64,000 nucleotides of DNA from Pyrenochaeta sp. MPI-SDFR-AT-0127 (GCA_020747015.1 JAGTJM010000029.1:248001-312000), one strand, 5' to 3'. Counted from the stretch's first letter, positions 1 through 11,175 are shown. Notes: a model not told the origin generated them from the sequence alone. Numbers and translations are program-made.

Positions 1-2949
1 TGGAAGACGCGCTTGGTAGCGAGGTCGATATCGTTGCGCAACTCCATGGCTTGTTTGCCGAGGCGAGCTTCTATCTCGCTACGGCCGATGACCTCGGAGT
101 TCTCGTGCGTGTACTGCACACCCGCTTTCGCCAGGATAGCATTCACTGGGTCGAGACCTGTGCGCTTGGTAAACCTCTTCTTGCCCTTGCTGTTCTTTGT
201 ATCTGTGGTGGAAACTGATGTGAAGGATTCTGCAAGCTTCTTCATCTCGCCAAGGTTGATGTTGTCGTCGGTAATACCAAGAGATTTGTTTGAGAGAATA
301 TCATCATCGTCAGAATCGTACTGCGACTCGTCGAACTGGAAGTCATGTGCGTTGACGCCGGCTTTCGTCTCGGCAACATTGGTCTTGTGCATAATGTCAC
401 GGAGCAATACACTGTTTTCTTGGAATGTGAAAAGGTTTTCAAGACCAAACAATTCGCCTTTCTTGCTGGACTCGTCCATGACGCCTTTGAAGTAGCGGCG
501 CTCTTCCGAGGCATTGTATCCGATGTTGGCTTGTTGCTGCTTGTAGATTTGTCGCGCATAGACGATTTCCTCAATCGTGCCACTCGACACCAGCCTGAAC
601 ACCTCAACATCTCGCGTCTGACCGATACGGTACGCACGATCTTGTGCCTGAAGATCGTACGCTGGATTCCAGTGCGGATCGACCACGACGACCTTGTTTG
701 CAGAAGTGATGTTCAGTCCAACACCACCAGCCCTCGTACTAATCAGAAACACAAACTGATTGGGATCCGCGTTGAAGTCTGCAACAGCTTTTGACCGGTC
801 GTCGTACTTCATGCTCCCATCAAGATATGAGAAATTGTATTTCGTCCCATCGATATCGAAGAGGCCTCTCAAAAGCCGTAAGAGGCGTACGGAGTGTGAA
901 AATATGAGGACTTTGTCGCCGTTGGAATGCCAAAAGTCGAGAAGGCGCCTCAGCACCTTCCACTTTCCGCAAAACTCACGCTGAGATTGGTTCAGGATGT
1001 TGTCTCGTATGCGGAATAGGTCTTTGAATGAGTCTGGACATGCAGTCTGCAGGGTTTGCATATCCTTTGCTTGCTTTTCGGTATTGTCTGTCGAGATGGG
1101 CACAATGAGCGCAAGATGATTTGCCAACTTTTGAAGGGTGATCATGCATGGAAACATGAAGGACGCCCACTTCTCACCTTCGCTAGGGACTTCCACAAAG
1201 CAGCACCAACCCCTGGATTTGCCTGACCCACAGTCGCATTCTTCTTTCGCTGTTCGGATGAACTCACATCTATCGCTCTCAAGAAACGTTCTGTATGCAT
1301 CAGCTTGGGTCTCTGTGAGCTGACAGAAGACTACACGATCGCTCTTCTTTGGTAGCTGGTCGGCGATAAGAGTCTTCATTCGGCGGAGGAAAACACTTGG
1401 CAGGATATTATGTACGAGATCTTGGGCCCTACTTCGAGAGTCTGCAAGCTGAGCGTTGGTAGCATCATGAGCCTGGCCTAGTTTGAGAGGCAGACTAATG
1501 GTCTGCTTCCATTCCTGAGCTGAGCCATATGCACCAGGTCGAGCCCAGTTGAGGAGAGCCCATAGCTCTTCGTACTTGTTTTGGATAGCAGTTCCTGTAA
1601 GCCCAATACGACACAACGCGTTGATTTTGTTCATCGCCTTCGTTATCTCTGCATTTTTGCTTTTAATCTGATGGCACTCGTCGGCGATAATGCAGTCCCA
1701 ATCAATCGTGTTGATTTCGCTCTCGTGGTTCCGGTATGTCGTGTAGGTCGTGATCATGATTTCCAACATCCCCTTTGCTGCGGCTCCGAGGACGCCCTTG
1801 CGATCTGCCGCGCTTGATCCATGGTATCTGTAGACTTCCCACCAGCCCCACTTTGACAGCTCGTCTTCCCAGTTCTGCATCAGCGTACCAGGACAGACTA
1901 TCAGTATCCTCGGATACCATCGCTTGTCGCCGAAGCGACGAATCTTGCGCATGCACTTCGCATCGCGCTTCATTGCCGTCTTGCCAAACGCTGCTGTGAG
2001 GAACGCAATGATTTGGATAGTTTTTCCTAAGCCCATGTCGTCTCCTAGAATGGCGCCTGTCTGTTTGACGAATCGTTCGTGCAGAAATTGAACGCCTTCG
2101 ACTTGATAGTCTCGCAACCATCGTGCAATGGGGGCAGGTATGACCCCACCAGACTCGCGAAGTTTGATGTCCTTCTTCGCCTGCTGCGGTTTGATAGCTT
2201 TATCAAGCTTCGGCTTCTCCTCCGTCTCGGCTTCAGAAAAGTCTACGTCTCGATAGCTAGGAGGGTAACGCAGACCAGCTTCGTGCAGCTTCTTCAAATC
2301 TCTTTGGCGAGATAGGATGTATTCCGGGATTGGTTCATCTAGGTAAGTCGCAACAGCATCTGCATCCTCGGCAACAGAGTCTGTACTGAAGCCCGTCGGC
2401 TTATGGCCTGCTTTCTTCCTAGGTGGAGGTTTACGCCCAACAATACTGGCAGCAGCAGCTGCTTTAGACTTCTTCTCAGCCCGAATGCGATTGGTTTCGG
2501 CGGCTGCGCGCTTGCGCTTGAGAGTCTTGCGGTCTTTCCAGTTACGGTATGCGGCTCTGGTGTCTTCGTCAGACCATTCAGACAGAATCTCTTCTTCTGC
2601 ATTCTCAGACGCGTCGTCGGTGTCTGAACTATTCGCGATCGTGCCTCGTGATCTCGACTCTCCTATGATCTGGACATCATCATCTGTGGCATCACCTCCT
2701 GCCGCTTGCGTGTTGTGTAGTCCATCAGTATCCTGCGATTGAGTAAGAACTACAAAGTGTTAGCCCTACACTTCAAGGAATAAAGATACCCGACTGACCG
2801 TCGATATACTGCGAAAGATCCAAACCTTTGCGCGACGATCCAATGATATCAAGACCATCTTCGCTATCACTATCACTGTTTTGCTCGCTTTCAGCAAAGG
2901 CACGCAGAGCTCTACGGTGCTCTTTGTCTTTATCTCTACCAGCGGTCAT
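1..2949 (-). CDS. SNF2-family ATPase, ERCC6L2-like (3' end beyond window)
   Basis: Swi2/Snf2 DNA-dependent ATPase, probably acting in DNA repair. Exon 1 is 2949-2799, a 49-nt intron (2798-2750; GTCAGT...GTAG) follows, and exon 2 stays open from 2749 to the window edge, giving about 966 residues. Walker A reads DDMGLGKT (about residues 287-294), box II is DECH (about 407-410) and motif VI is QAQDRAYRIGQ (about 751-761). The N-terminal 200 residues are charged and low in complexity (nuclear type). After the helicase core comes a segment containing GLENLF. The DDMGLGKT form and the post-helicase segment resemble the ERCC6L2 subfamily more than Rad54, Rad26 or ISWI; this subfamily call is from memory of the family. 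An in-frame ATG at 2994 also exists, but 2949 gives the more usual charged start. It is head-to-head with the RRP41 gene. Confidence 0.88.
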
Positions 2950-3443
2950 TTTTATTGAATTGTCAGACGCGACAAGTGCGTGGCGAGCCTCCAAGCGTAG
3001 TGAAAGGGTGGTCGCGCAAGACCAGGCTCAAGTACCCCCCAAAGGCATATTATTTCGACACGCAACGCTCGGAAACCAGTGCATCACGTCCACCTATGAT
3101 TGGCGAATGTTTGTTACAGGGTGAAGTGGGAGATACTACATAAGATGGCCAAATCACGCTAACACGCTCTCACGTGCAAAGCGGGGCGTTTTCGCAGGCA
3201 ACAATCCCTGTTCACGAAAGCTCAGACCCGGAATCCAAAATATCAATGAGTTCAAATGCCCAAAGCTTCCAACTTATTGACATAATTCGCATGCCAGTGC
3301 CGCGCCATTGAACGCTTTTCCTTCGCCCCTTTTTACACGACTAGAAGCTAAAAACCTTTTCACAACACATTTACATAGGTGTTTTTGGGGGAAAAAAAAG
3401 AAAATAGACATTCGCCCACCCCGGGCCGTACCAACCACCCACA
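2950..3443. promoter_or_regulatory. divergent upstream region, SNF2 gene / RRP41
   Basis: This 494-base gap lies between two outward-reading start codons, so it must hold both promoters. An A-rich, G-rich run near 3385-3405 sits just before the RRP41 start. I see no other gene in it. Confidence 0.5.
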
Positions 3444-4196
3444 ATGCCCCTCGACACATCAACGTACTCGCTCGCGCTCCTGCGCCTCGACGGGCGCCGC
3501 TGGAACGAGCTGCGGCGCCTGCACGCGCAAATCTCGACCCAAGCAGCGGCAGACGGGTCCTCGTATCTCGAAATGGGGAACACCAAGATCCTCGTGTCCG
3601 TGACGGGGCCAGCAGAGGGACGAGCATCCGGCGCGCGAGGGGGCGCCAACGGGCTCGCAAAAGTGGAAGTTGAGATAAACTTCGCGGGGTTTAGTGGTGT
3701 GGAGCGGCGCAAGAGGAAGAGCGATAAGCGGACGAGTGAAATGGAGCATTGCGTTCGGAGCGCGTTTGAAGCAGTGCTGCTCCTGCATTTGTATCCGCAT
3801 TCGACGATTACGCTGAATGTGCATGTTATTAGCCAGGATGGGAGTTTGTTGGCTGCGTGTATTAATGCGGCGACGCTGGCGCTTATCGATGCGGGGATCC
3901 CCATGACGGATTATCTAGTTGCGTGTACGGCGGCGTCGAGTGCGTCGGCGAGCGCGGCGGATAATGAGGCTGCAGATGATCCGCTGCTGGATCTGAATAA
4001 TCAGGAAGAATTGGAGCTGCCGTTTTTGACGGTGGGTACGCTTGGTGCGAGCGACGAGGTGGCGGTGTGCGTCATGGAGAGTAGAGTGCGCATGGAGCGG
4101 TTGGAGGGTATGTTGGCCGTGGGGATTGAAGGTTGTAAGAGGGTAAGGGGGATTCTAGATGATGTGGTCAAGGGATATGGGAAGAGGTTTGGCTGA
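3444..4196 (+). CDS. SKI6: exosome complex subunit RRP41/SKI6
   Basis: RNase PH-fold subunit of the nuclear and cytoplasmic RNA exosome ring, used in 3'-5' RNA processing and decay. Single exon of 250 residues, the usual length for the family. The N-terminus shows LDGRRWNELRRLHAQI followed by ADGSSYLEMGNTKILVSVTGP (positions about 14-54), the conserved opening of Rrp41. The middle contains a strand-rich RNase PH core with DGSLLAACINAATLALIDAGIP-like sequence (about 132-153) that is strongly conserved in the family. Eukaryotic Rrp41 normally lacks phosphorolytic activity. The start ATG follows an ACAATGCC context. A serine/alanine-rich insert with acidic residues (about 155-185) is lineage-type variation. 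Confidence 0.95.
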   Translation: MPLDTSTYSLALLRLDGRRWNELRRLHAQISTQAAADGSSYLEMGNTKILVSVTGPAEGRASGARGGANGLAKVEVEINFAGFSGVERRKRKSDKRTSEMEHCVRSAFEAVLLLHLYPHSTITLNVHVISQDGSLLAACINAATLALIDAGIPMTDYLVACTAASSASASAADNEAADDPLLDLNNQEELELPFLTVGTLGASDEVAVCVMESRVRMERLEGMLAVGIEGCKRVRGILDDVVKGYGKRFG

Positions 4197-5079
4197 ACAA
4201 GGGGGAAAGCAGGAATTCAACACAAGAGCAGTCCCAACAAGTCAGCACGAAAAGGTCGAAATCATGACAAGAAATGTCATGTGAGAGCCACACCCTTGCA
4301 CCAAACGACCACACAGCACCAGCCAGCATACCACAAAGGCCAGATATCTAGCTTTATTGCTTCGATAGAACAGAAGCAACCAAAGACACCACACATCTAG
4401 TCTGAGCCGAACTTGGCATCAGCTCGCACCAAAGTGGCATAAAAGGGACCGACATTCGACCACGCCACTCGAAGAAGCTCTGCTCTAAGCGAGGACCGAA
4501 ATCTATTCATGATTTACAAGCTACATAAATAGAGAAACTCCCCTAAAAGAAAAACAAAAATATATGGAAAAACGCTATCAAAAAGCAGACACGACTGGTA
4601 TCTCAACAGGTGCAAAAATACCCTATCCCCCCGGGATCCTTGTCCCCCGCCTAATTCCAAGTAAAGAGAAATCTAAGGTCTCCACTTTGTGCAATCGTTA
4701 TCTTTTGCCCCTACCCACCCGCCATCCCCCCTTGTGTGTGTGTCGTAAAGTTATGTAAGTGTTGTTTCTTGGCGGACTTGCGTTTTGTTCAGAAAGGGTT
4801 TCGTATGCCGGTTTCCCCAGCGTCTATGTTTGGACCACAAAAAAAAAGGAGACAAGAATGAGAGATGTGGGATCTGAGTGAACGAGTGAAGAGAGTGGGT
4901 ATGAGGGATTTATAACAACAACAAATAAAACGCCGTTACCTTGGCCATGCATCTAGCGAAGATGAAAGGAAAAAGTCCGATGATATAACGAGTAGATCTT
5001 GGGCGGGGAAGAAGAACTCCATCCATTTTCTTTCGACTCTAGATGGTTGAGCAGCCAATCTTCAAGATATTTCTTTCCT
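4197..5079. other. intergenic, convergent 3' ends
   Basis: This 0.9-kb spacer lies between the RRP41 stop and the stop of the cNMP/F-box gene. It is A-rich in 4540-4620 and 4835-4850. It probably contains two 3' UTRs. No coding pattern was seen. Confidence 0.6.
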
Positions 5080-8043
5080 TCACTCTTTGCGTCCTGCCCT
5101 CCACCGGCCATCGGCGACGGTTTCAAACACGACATGTCTCCCCCTCTTCCTAACCATATCGACGCCGCCCGCATCAAGCCATCTTCCTAGATTTTTGCAT
5201 TGACTAACGTCGAAAAGCTCGAGATCGCGACACCCTTCAACAACAGCCTCAACACCTGTGCCAGTCACTCTGACACAGCCGCGGACGGAGAGATTGCGTA
5301 GCTCGAGAAGGTGCAGTGAGATGCAGCGCAGCGATGTGTCCGAGACGGCAGAGCCACAAAAGGCCAGATTCAGGTGAGTGAGGGAAGGCAGGCCGAGAGC
5401 GAGGACTTCTGTTGCGGTGTCGGAGAGGGCACAGCAAAATGACTGCCATGACAATTAGGACCATTCTTTATTTTTAATCATTCCTTTAGCGGAACTCACC
5501 AAATCCAATTCCTTCAACCCCTTGGCTGCATTCGTAAGGTACACAATCGCATTATCAGTCAAATACGTGCAATCCGCCAAACATAATCTCGTTAATCTCG
5601 GGAAAGGATAAACGCTCCAGTGCTGAAAGCCAACGTCGGTAATGGTCGTACATCTTGTTAGGTCAATACTTTCGATTCTGTTCGCTGCATGGACAGCAAT
5701 ATGGGCCATGCTGCGGTCGGTGATATGTTTACAGTAGCTGAGAGTCAGGCGGCGCAATTTTGGGCAGCCGACAACGGTGCCGGGGGGCAGAGGTTGGGGG
5801 ACTGCTTGTTGGCCGTTTGCTCCAGCTTTGCCTTGAGAACGGCGGCCATTCATCTGTGCCTGGTGTTGGGCGTGGGCCAGTGCCATTTGTGGAGGGAGCT
5901 CAGGGACAACCCAACCAATGACACGGGCGAGTAGGTTATCGCCTACTTTTCTACAGTTGCTGAGATCCACCTCTTCTAAACCTTTGGCCTTTTGCACCAT
6001 CTCGAGAACAGCCGGGCCGGTGATGTCCCAGACACTCTTCATGCGCCAAATTTTGACGCCAGGCGCACATGTTTTTGCGAGTTCGGCAAAGCCTTCATCT
6101 GTTACGTGGAAGCAGTTGCTAATGTTGATATACTTGGGCCGACCCCCCACAAACGGACAGATGATATCGACAAGTGTTCGATCTGTTACTCTGCGGTTGT
6201 ACTTTGTGAGGTCGAGGTCGTGGAGAATATCTGGAGATGCTGAGATGACCTTGTGCCAATGCCAAGATATCTCCCGCAGCTTCATCAGCTCGTAAATGTC
6301 CAGGTACTTGAAGACGTCGGTCAAAATTGGGTCTGGCAGTTTGCCTCGTCCATATCTACTCGGTCTTCGAATCATGCGCGGCCGCTTGTAGTCGAGTGGA
6401 GCTTCTGGCGGAGTGGACGCATGTTTCACCATGGGGAGGGGTGAAGGAGAGAGGGGCGAGCCGTTGGGTGAGGGTGATTTTGGAAATTCGCTCTTCGATG
6501 GACTTGAAGGGGACTCTGGCAGTGAGCCGGGAGTTGGAGGTGCAAGCGAACCTCTCCGCGATCTCGAACGCACATTGTCCAGGTCGACGTTTAGAAAAGG
6601 ATCTGGATCGAAGGGCTCCATCATCTTCTCGTCTCTCCGTGTAGGGGTCATGGGGCTGTCGATTGAACTAGGAGTGTCATTGAAAGTAACGCTGGGCACA
6701 CTCTTCTTCCGCCTCGGTGTCCTTGGTATTATGTCTGCAATGGCCAACTCATCAATCTTGGGCGTGCTATCCGCATCGGACATGCGCACGTCGTTGTCCT
6801 TTGCAGTCTGCAGCCGCTCCTTGGCCACCGACTCGACCTGCCGGCGCAAGTCTGGGGAGCACATGTCCCAGAACTGGCTCAGCGTGTCCCCACTAATCAT
6901 AAGACATTCGACAGACGACACAGAGCGCACTGTAGCAGTACGGCGGGGTGCCAGCGAAAGACTGACGACCTCGCCAAAGTACTGTCCGGCGCGTAATCGA
7001 GCCTTTACTTCCTGGAAGTGATGCTCCCCGGCCGCTATTGATCTTCTCCGGCCCAGGATCGGCGAGGTGTGGCCATTCTGCTCGGGGGGGTTCAGATTGA
7101 TGACTTCCACCTCTCCTTTGACAATGAAAAACACATCTCGGCCCTGGGTGCCTTGTTTGATGATGTCAGTAAACGGGTGAAACGAGCGGGGCTGCGCACG
7201 CATGCCAATGAAGTGCAAAATGTCGTCAGGCAGCTCGGAAAAGAGCGGCAGTTCTTTGAGCAGAGGTCTCACATGGACACTGCCGCTTCCAAAGGCGCTG
7301 TGGGCAATGGCCTCTGTGAGACCGGGACTTGGGGATTTCCTCTTTTTGAAGGCATTCACCTCGCCATCACGCAGGGTGCCGCTCTCGGCCATGACCACGT
7401 CGCCGTCTTCGCGGTCGCGCTTGCCAGTGATTTGGCGCAAGGGGATTGCAGGCCGCTTGCTGCCGAGCTCTTGCTTCTTGCGCTGCAGGATGGCGAGGCG
7501 CTCCTGGGCCTCGTGCATAATGGCTCGCTCGACCTCTGGGAACTTGGGCAGCTCCTTCATGAGGTCCTCCTTGTTGAGACGCACGACGAGGGAGCGCATG
7601 TTTGCGATGATGGTGGCGGTGCGGGGGATGTCCATGAGAATGCCAATCTCGCCAAAAAAGGCGCCTGGCTTCAGCTCCGCATAGGTGCTCTCCTGGTCTC
7701 GTGAGGTGACGCGCACGGCTCCGCGGACCAGCCAGTACATGGCCTTGCCCGTCTCGCCCTCGGTCAGGATGGTGTCATGGGGCTGGTAGAGCTGGGGCTT
7801 GAGGTGCAGGCCGACGGCGGTGAGGAAGGAGTCGGGGGCAGCCTGGAAGAGGGGGAAGGAGCGCAGGCGGTCGAGCAGGTCGAGGGGGAGGCCCTGGATG
7901 GTGGAGGCGGCGAGGGGCGAGGGCCGTATGGGGCGGGCGGGATTGGAGTCACTGTCGTAGGCGCGCACCATGGCAAAGGGATCAGGAACAGCTACGCCGC
8001 CGTGGGCGCGCACCGGGCCACTGCCAGGCCTATATCTACGCAT
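5080..8043 (-). CDS. tandem cyclic-nucleotide-binding / F-box / LRR protein
   Basis: Two exons, 8043-5500 and 5442-5080, with a 57-nt intron (GTGAGT...GGCAG); 968 residues. The start chosen is the ATG at 8043 (context CCACCATGC); the frame is open further upstream but has no ATG there. The order is: CNB-A about 62-180 with pocket FGEIGILMDIPRTATI (130-145), keeping the Glu and Arg that bind cyclic nucleotide phosphate; CNB-B about 261-400 with FGEVVSLSLAPRRTATV (356-372), one residue longer before the Arg; an SP/TP-rich linker about 420-565; an F-box about 567-610 beginning GKLPDPILTDVFKYL; then AMN1-like leucine-rich repeats to the end. The architecture suggests an SCF ubiquitin-ligase substrate receptor gated by cAMP or cGMP. 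That function is inference. It is neither a PKA regulatory subunit (no inhibitor site seen) nor a channel. Confidence 0.9.
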
Positions 8044-9255
8044 GGTGGGCGTGGGTGCTGGCGGGCAGCGACGCGTGAGGACAGCGTGCCGGGGCGTGGG
8101 GAGGGGCAGCCCGTCAGACAATTGCGGAGGGGGGCAGAGAGCTCGAGCGTGCGTGGGAAACTGCGGTGCGGTGGGCGGGCCGTCCTCAGCTCATGGTGGT
8201 GTCTTGGGCTATGCGTGTCGCAGCTTTCGGGTTTATTTGTGTTGGACGTGGTTGATTGTTGCGCCAAAGAGTGGGACTGGCACACACCCAAGCGCAGGTG
8301 GGCCTGCAGCACAATGACTGAGAAGCACGGCTGCAGCCAAAAAAGACGACGGCCTGTGGGGGGGTAAAGGTCTTGCGAGGAGTGTCTATGTCCAAGTGGG
8401 TGTGTGTGTGTGTGTGTGCGTGTGTGCGTGGGTGTGTGATCGTGTGCGTGTGTCGTGCTGTATTTGTGCCTAGGTAGGGGCTTAGGAAGCAGTACTTCGC
8501 TCTACTGTTTGGAAGCAGCTTGGTGCTCGGAGACTTGATGGATTGCACTGCGGGACAACCCTTGAGGCGCCAGCAATTGTGGGTCACTTTTCCTTCCAAA
8601 AGCTTCGCGAAACAGCACAGGCCGCATCTCTGGCTTGTTCTCCCCTCCCCCCCCCCCTCCTCTAGCTTCCACCCACCCTGCCCTCTCGCTTTGTCTCTCC
8701 TGTCGCTCCCCCTCTCTCTCGCCCACCAAACTGGCCAACTCATCCGCCCGGTTCCTCACCTTCGTCTACGGAATTCCCCTGCCATTCTCATACCCACCTT
8801 GTGCCTTTCCCCACCGGCATGCCGCAGCAATCACGACTCCGTGCTAATCGGCTATTATTGGGGACAACAGCCCACTTGAGCACTGACTCTCCTGGCCTGC
8901 TTACCCCTGGCAGCCACCTCCAACCGTTGCGTGGCCCCTTCGCCTCAGATCAGTGTCGCAAAGCCAGCCACTGAGGCACGTCATTGAATCAAAGCTCATC
9001 CGTGTCATTCATGAATTACAGTGTCTCTTTGCTTCGCTAATCCTACAGAAAATCGTCAATGGCTAATCCAACGTCCCCTTATTTGCCATGCCATGCCATG
9101 CCTGACTGTCACTGCCCGTCAGAAACCCCCCACCGCAAAGTTGAAGGTTAAAAAAGACACATTTCGCGTAAGTCGGACACAGGGGTCTAAAGGTATCGCG
9201 CTTCATCAGTAAGCCGTATCTGGTCGTAAAAGGAAAGTAAAAATGTCCTGCGCGC
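8044..9255. other. long intergenic region with GT and CT tracts
   Basis: This 1.2-kb region lies upstream of the cNMP/F-box gene. It contains a GT-rich microsatellite (8401-8453) and a pyrimidine-rich stretch (8640-8720, including a run of about ten C). It probably forms the promoter and leader of the minus-strand gene and the 3' UTR of the next one. No gene was recognised. Confidence 0.55.
8401..8453. repeat. (TG)n microsatellite
   Basis: Nine uninterrupted TG units at 8401-8418 are followed by interrupted TG/CG units to about 8453. Confidence 0.85.
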
Positions 9256-10359
9256 TTAGTACCTCCTCCTGTCGTCGCGCTCATATCGGTCGTTGCGGTC
9301 ATATCTGTCGTCGCGCTCATATCTGTCGTCGCGCTCATATCTGTCGTCGCGCTCATATCTGTCGTCGCGCTCATATTTATCGTCCCTTCTTCGGCTGCTC
9401 GCTCGATCGTCGCCATGCTCTTCCTCCCACTCCTCGTCCTGTTCTCCCCGCTTTCTCCTCCTGTCGTCCCAAAACTCCGATGCCTCCCTCGCACCAACCC
9501 CGCCTACAATCGCCCCGACGATCGTGGCAACCGTATCGTACTTTTTGCCTTTACCCGCTTGGTTGCCCGCTATGCCGCCGACTAGTGCCCCGCCCACGGT
9601 TGCTATGATGCGGTGTTGTTTGTCTCTTGACCGCGAACGTGTCCGTGGCTTATGCGAGTCGCGCTCATCGCGGTCGTGCTTTTCAGATCGCGGCGGTGAC
9701 CATGAGGAGCGTCGGCGTTGGTGCGCAGGCCTTTGACGGCTGTAGTCTTGCTGCGGTTGCTGGTACGCCTGTCCACGATTAGTTCTCGACTTCAGAATCC
9801 CAAAGGCTGCAACTCACTGCTACTGCGCCCCGCGTATTCTTCAAGTCGTCACGGCCGCGAGGCACTCCGGAGCCGGCATCAGACGCCCTGTAGTAGGAGC
9901 GATCGTCTTCATAGTACCGCTCATCCGTCCCTGGTCGATAGTCTCGCTCCTGTCTTCCATCTGGGGCGTACATGTTTGCGTCTGCTTCGTACGAACGATA
10001 CGTTTCCGAGTAATATCCCTTGTCAGGGTTTTGCGACGAGCGTCGTTGTTTTTGCCTACTCTTTGAAATCGCCGGAAGATGGTCGTAGACTTTGTCGTGG
10101 TACTTGTCTGCAAACTTATCCACGCCTTCGAATCCGAGCTCCTGTTTTAATGCAAAAGCCAAAGTCAGCAAGGGAACCCTGGGGGTTTTGAACGGATCGG
10201 ATTGCCGCGCACCACAACCTCTTCATAGCCTGCCATTGGATCCTTGCTTGTCGCGTGCGTGTAATGTCTTCCGACCGTTCCGTTCGGGTCTATCTCCCAT
10301 GCGGTTATACGGATGGGCGATGAGTGCTTGTGCGTCTCTGTGCGTCTGACTACTGCTTG
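9256..10359 (-). CDS. glycine-zipper protein with charged repeat tail (first exon unresolved)
   Basis: Exon 3 is 9768-9256 and exon 2 is 10141-9818; the intron between them is 49 nt (GTGAGT...GACAG) and phases match. An upstream coding-like frame (open from 10359) containing the residues WEIDPNGTVGRHYTHATS probably forms exon 1. It may end at 10213 before a GTGCGC donor, joining in frame to ELGFEGVDKF. No in-frame ATG lies between the upstream stop (10360-10362) and this segment except an internal Met, so the true start is unknown. Downstream are an RS/RD-rich stretch, then GGALVGGIAGNQAGKG and ATIVGAIVGGVGA, a glycine-zipper membrane-associating hairpin. The C-terminal tail is RDDRYE repeats encoded by 18-bp units. 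The function is unknown. Confidence 0.72.
9272..9379. repeat. 18-bp tandem repeat inside coding sequence, six units
   Basis: Six consecutive 18-bp units of the form TCGTCGCGCTCATATCTG occur. Units three to five (9308-9361) are identical and the outer ones are diverged. On the minus strand they encode hexapeptides such as YERDDR. Confidence 0.9.
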
Positions 10360-10699
10360 CTAACTGGCGCGGCCATTCTTAACCGCTGGGTTTTGCTGGG
10401 CGGCACCTATGACGTACCTTGTCCCTAGGCCGTGATAGGCTAGCCACGGCAATCTTAGTGCTGGTGAGCACATCAGGGTCGGGACGCTGCGACTTGGCTG
10501 CGGTCACTGCGCATGGTTCAGGCCACAGAACCGGATCTGTGCACCACGCAAAGACGCTATCCGCCCGCCAACATCTTGCATTTGGTTCCAGGCCTCTATG
10601 AGATAACAAGGATTTACCACTAGTAGATTGCACCCTGCGTCATGTCTATGTTCGTTTATATCGACACTTGAGCACCCCAGATCGCAAAGTTGACCTGTT
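10360..10699. other. intergenic, nothing recognised
   Basis: This short spacer lies between the glycine-zipper gene and the RNase III relic. It may hold the missing first exon of the glycine-zipper gene on the minus strand. No clear coding signal was found. Confidence 0.4.
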
Positions 10700-11175
10700 A
10701 CGTCTCCAGCGCCAAACGCCTTGCTGTGGACGCTATTCATATGGCAGCTCCGAAAAATCTGCGACAGTAATTTGAAAGCTCTTAGAAATAGTAAGAGGCT
10801 TTCTGTCTTGGGCGACGCCGTGCTTGCCAAGGAACTCTGCGGTGCCTGGTTTTAATGCTCGCGACGAGCGAGGTGAGAAGGGCCGCCTAACTCTGCTGGT
10901 TGACAGATGCTGAAACGAATTCAGGCAACCCTCTCTCTTTCCCTCAGTGGACCGAAGTCCGTAACGCTTTGGCGACGAATCATGCGTTGGCTTGATGAGG
11001 CTACAGCCTCGGCCTGGACCAGAATATCATCACGGCTCAAAACATCGCAGTGTCTCCGAAGATGGTAGCCAGTTCGCTCAAAGCAACCTTTGGAGCTGTA
11101 TACGAAGACTCTGGAGACGACGCTGTTAATCGTGTAATGCAGCATCTTGGCTTCTTCGACCATGCTCTACTCAAG
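10700..11175 (+). pseudogene. broken ribonuclease III domain gene
   Basis: Pieces of an RNase III domain can be read in the correct order but not in one frame. The signature SKRLSVLGDAVLAKELCGAW lies at about 10790-10849 and is followed at once by TAA (10853). A second exon-like piece starts WTEVRNALATNHALA and meets two TGA codons (10993-10998). It then continues openly as GYSLGLDQNII and SPKMVASSLKATFGAVYEDSG up to HALLK (11175). Upstream, LLW and AIHMAAP of the N-terminal helix sit in different frames. The family normally reads N-K-R-L-A-x-L-G-D-A-V-L and S-P-K-x-M-A-x-x-x-E-A-x-x-G-A-V-Y. A possible intron (GTGAGA...CTCAG) separates the two pieces. It resembles the short single-domain fungal RNase III proteins, not Dicer. 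Confidence 0.72.
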
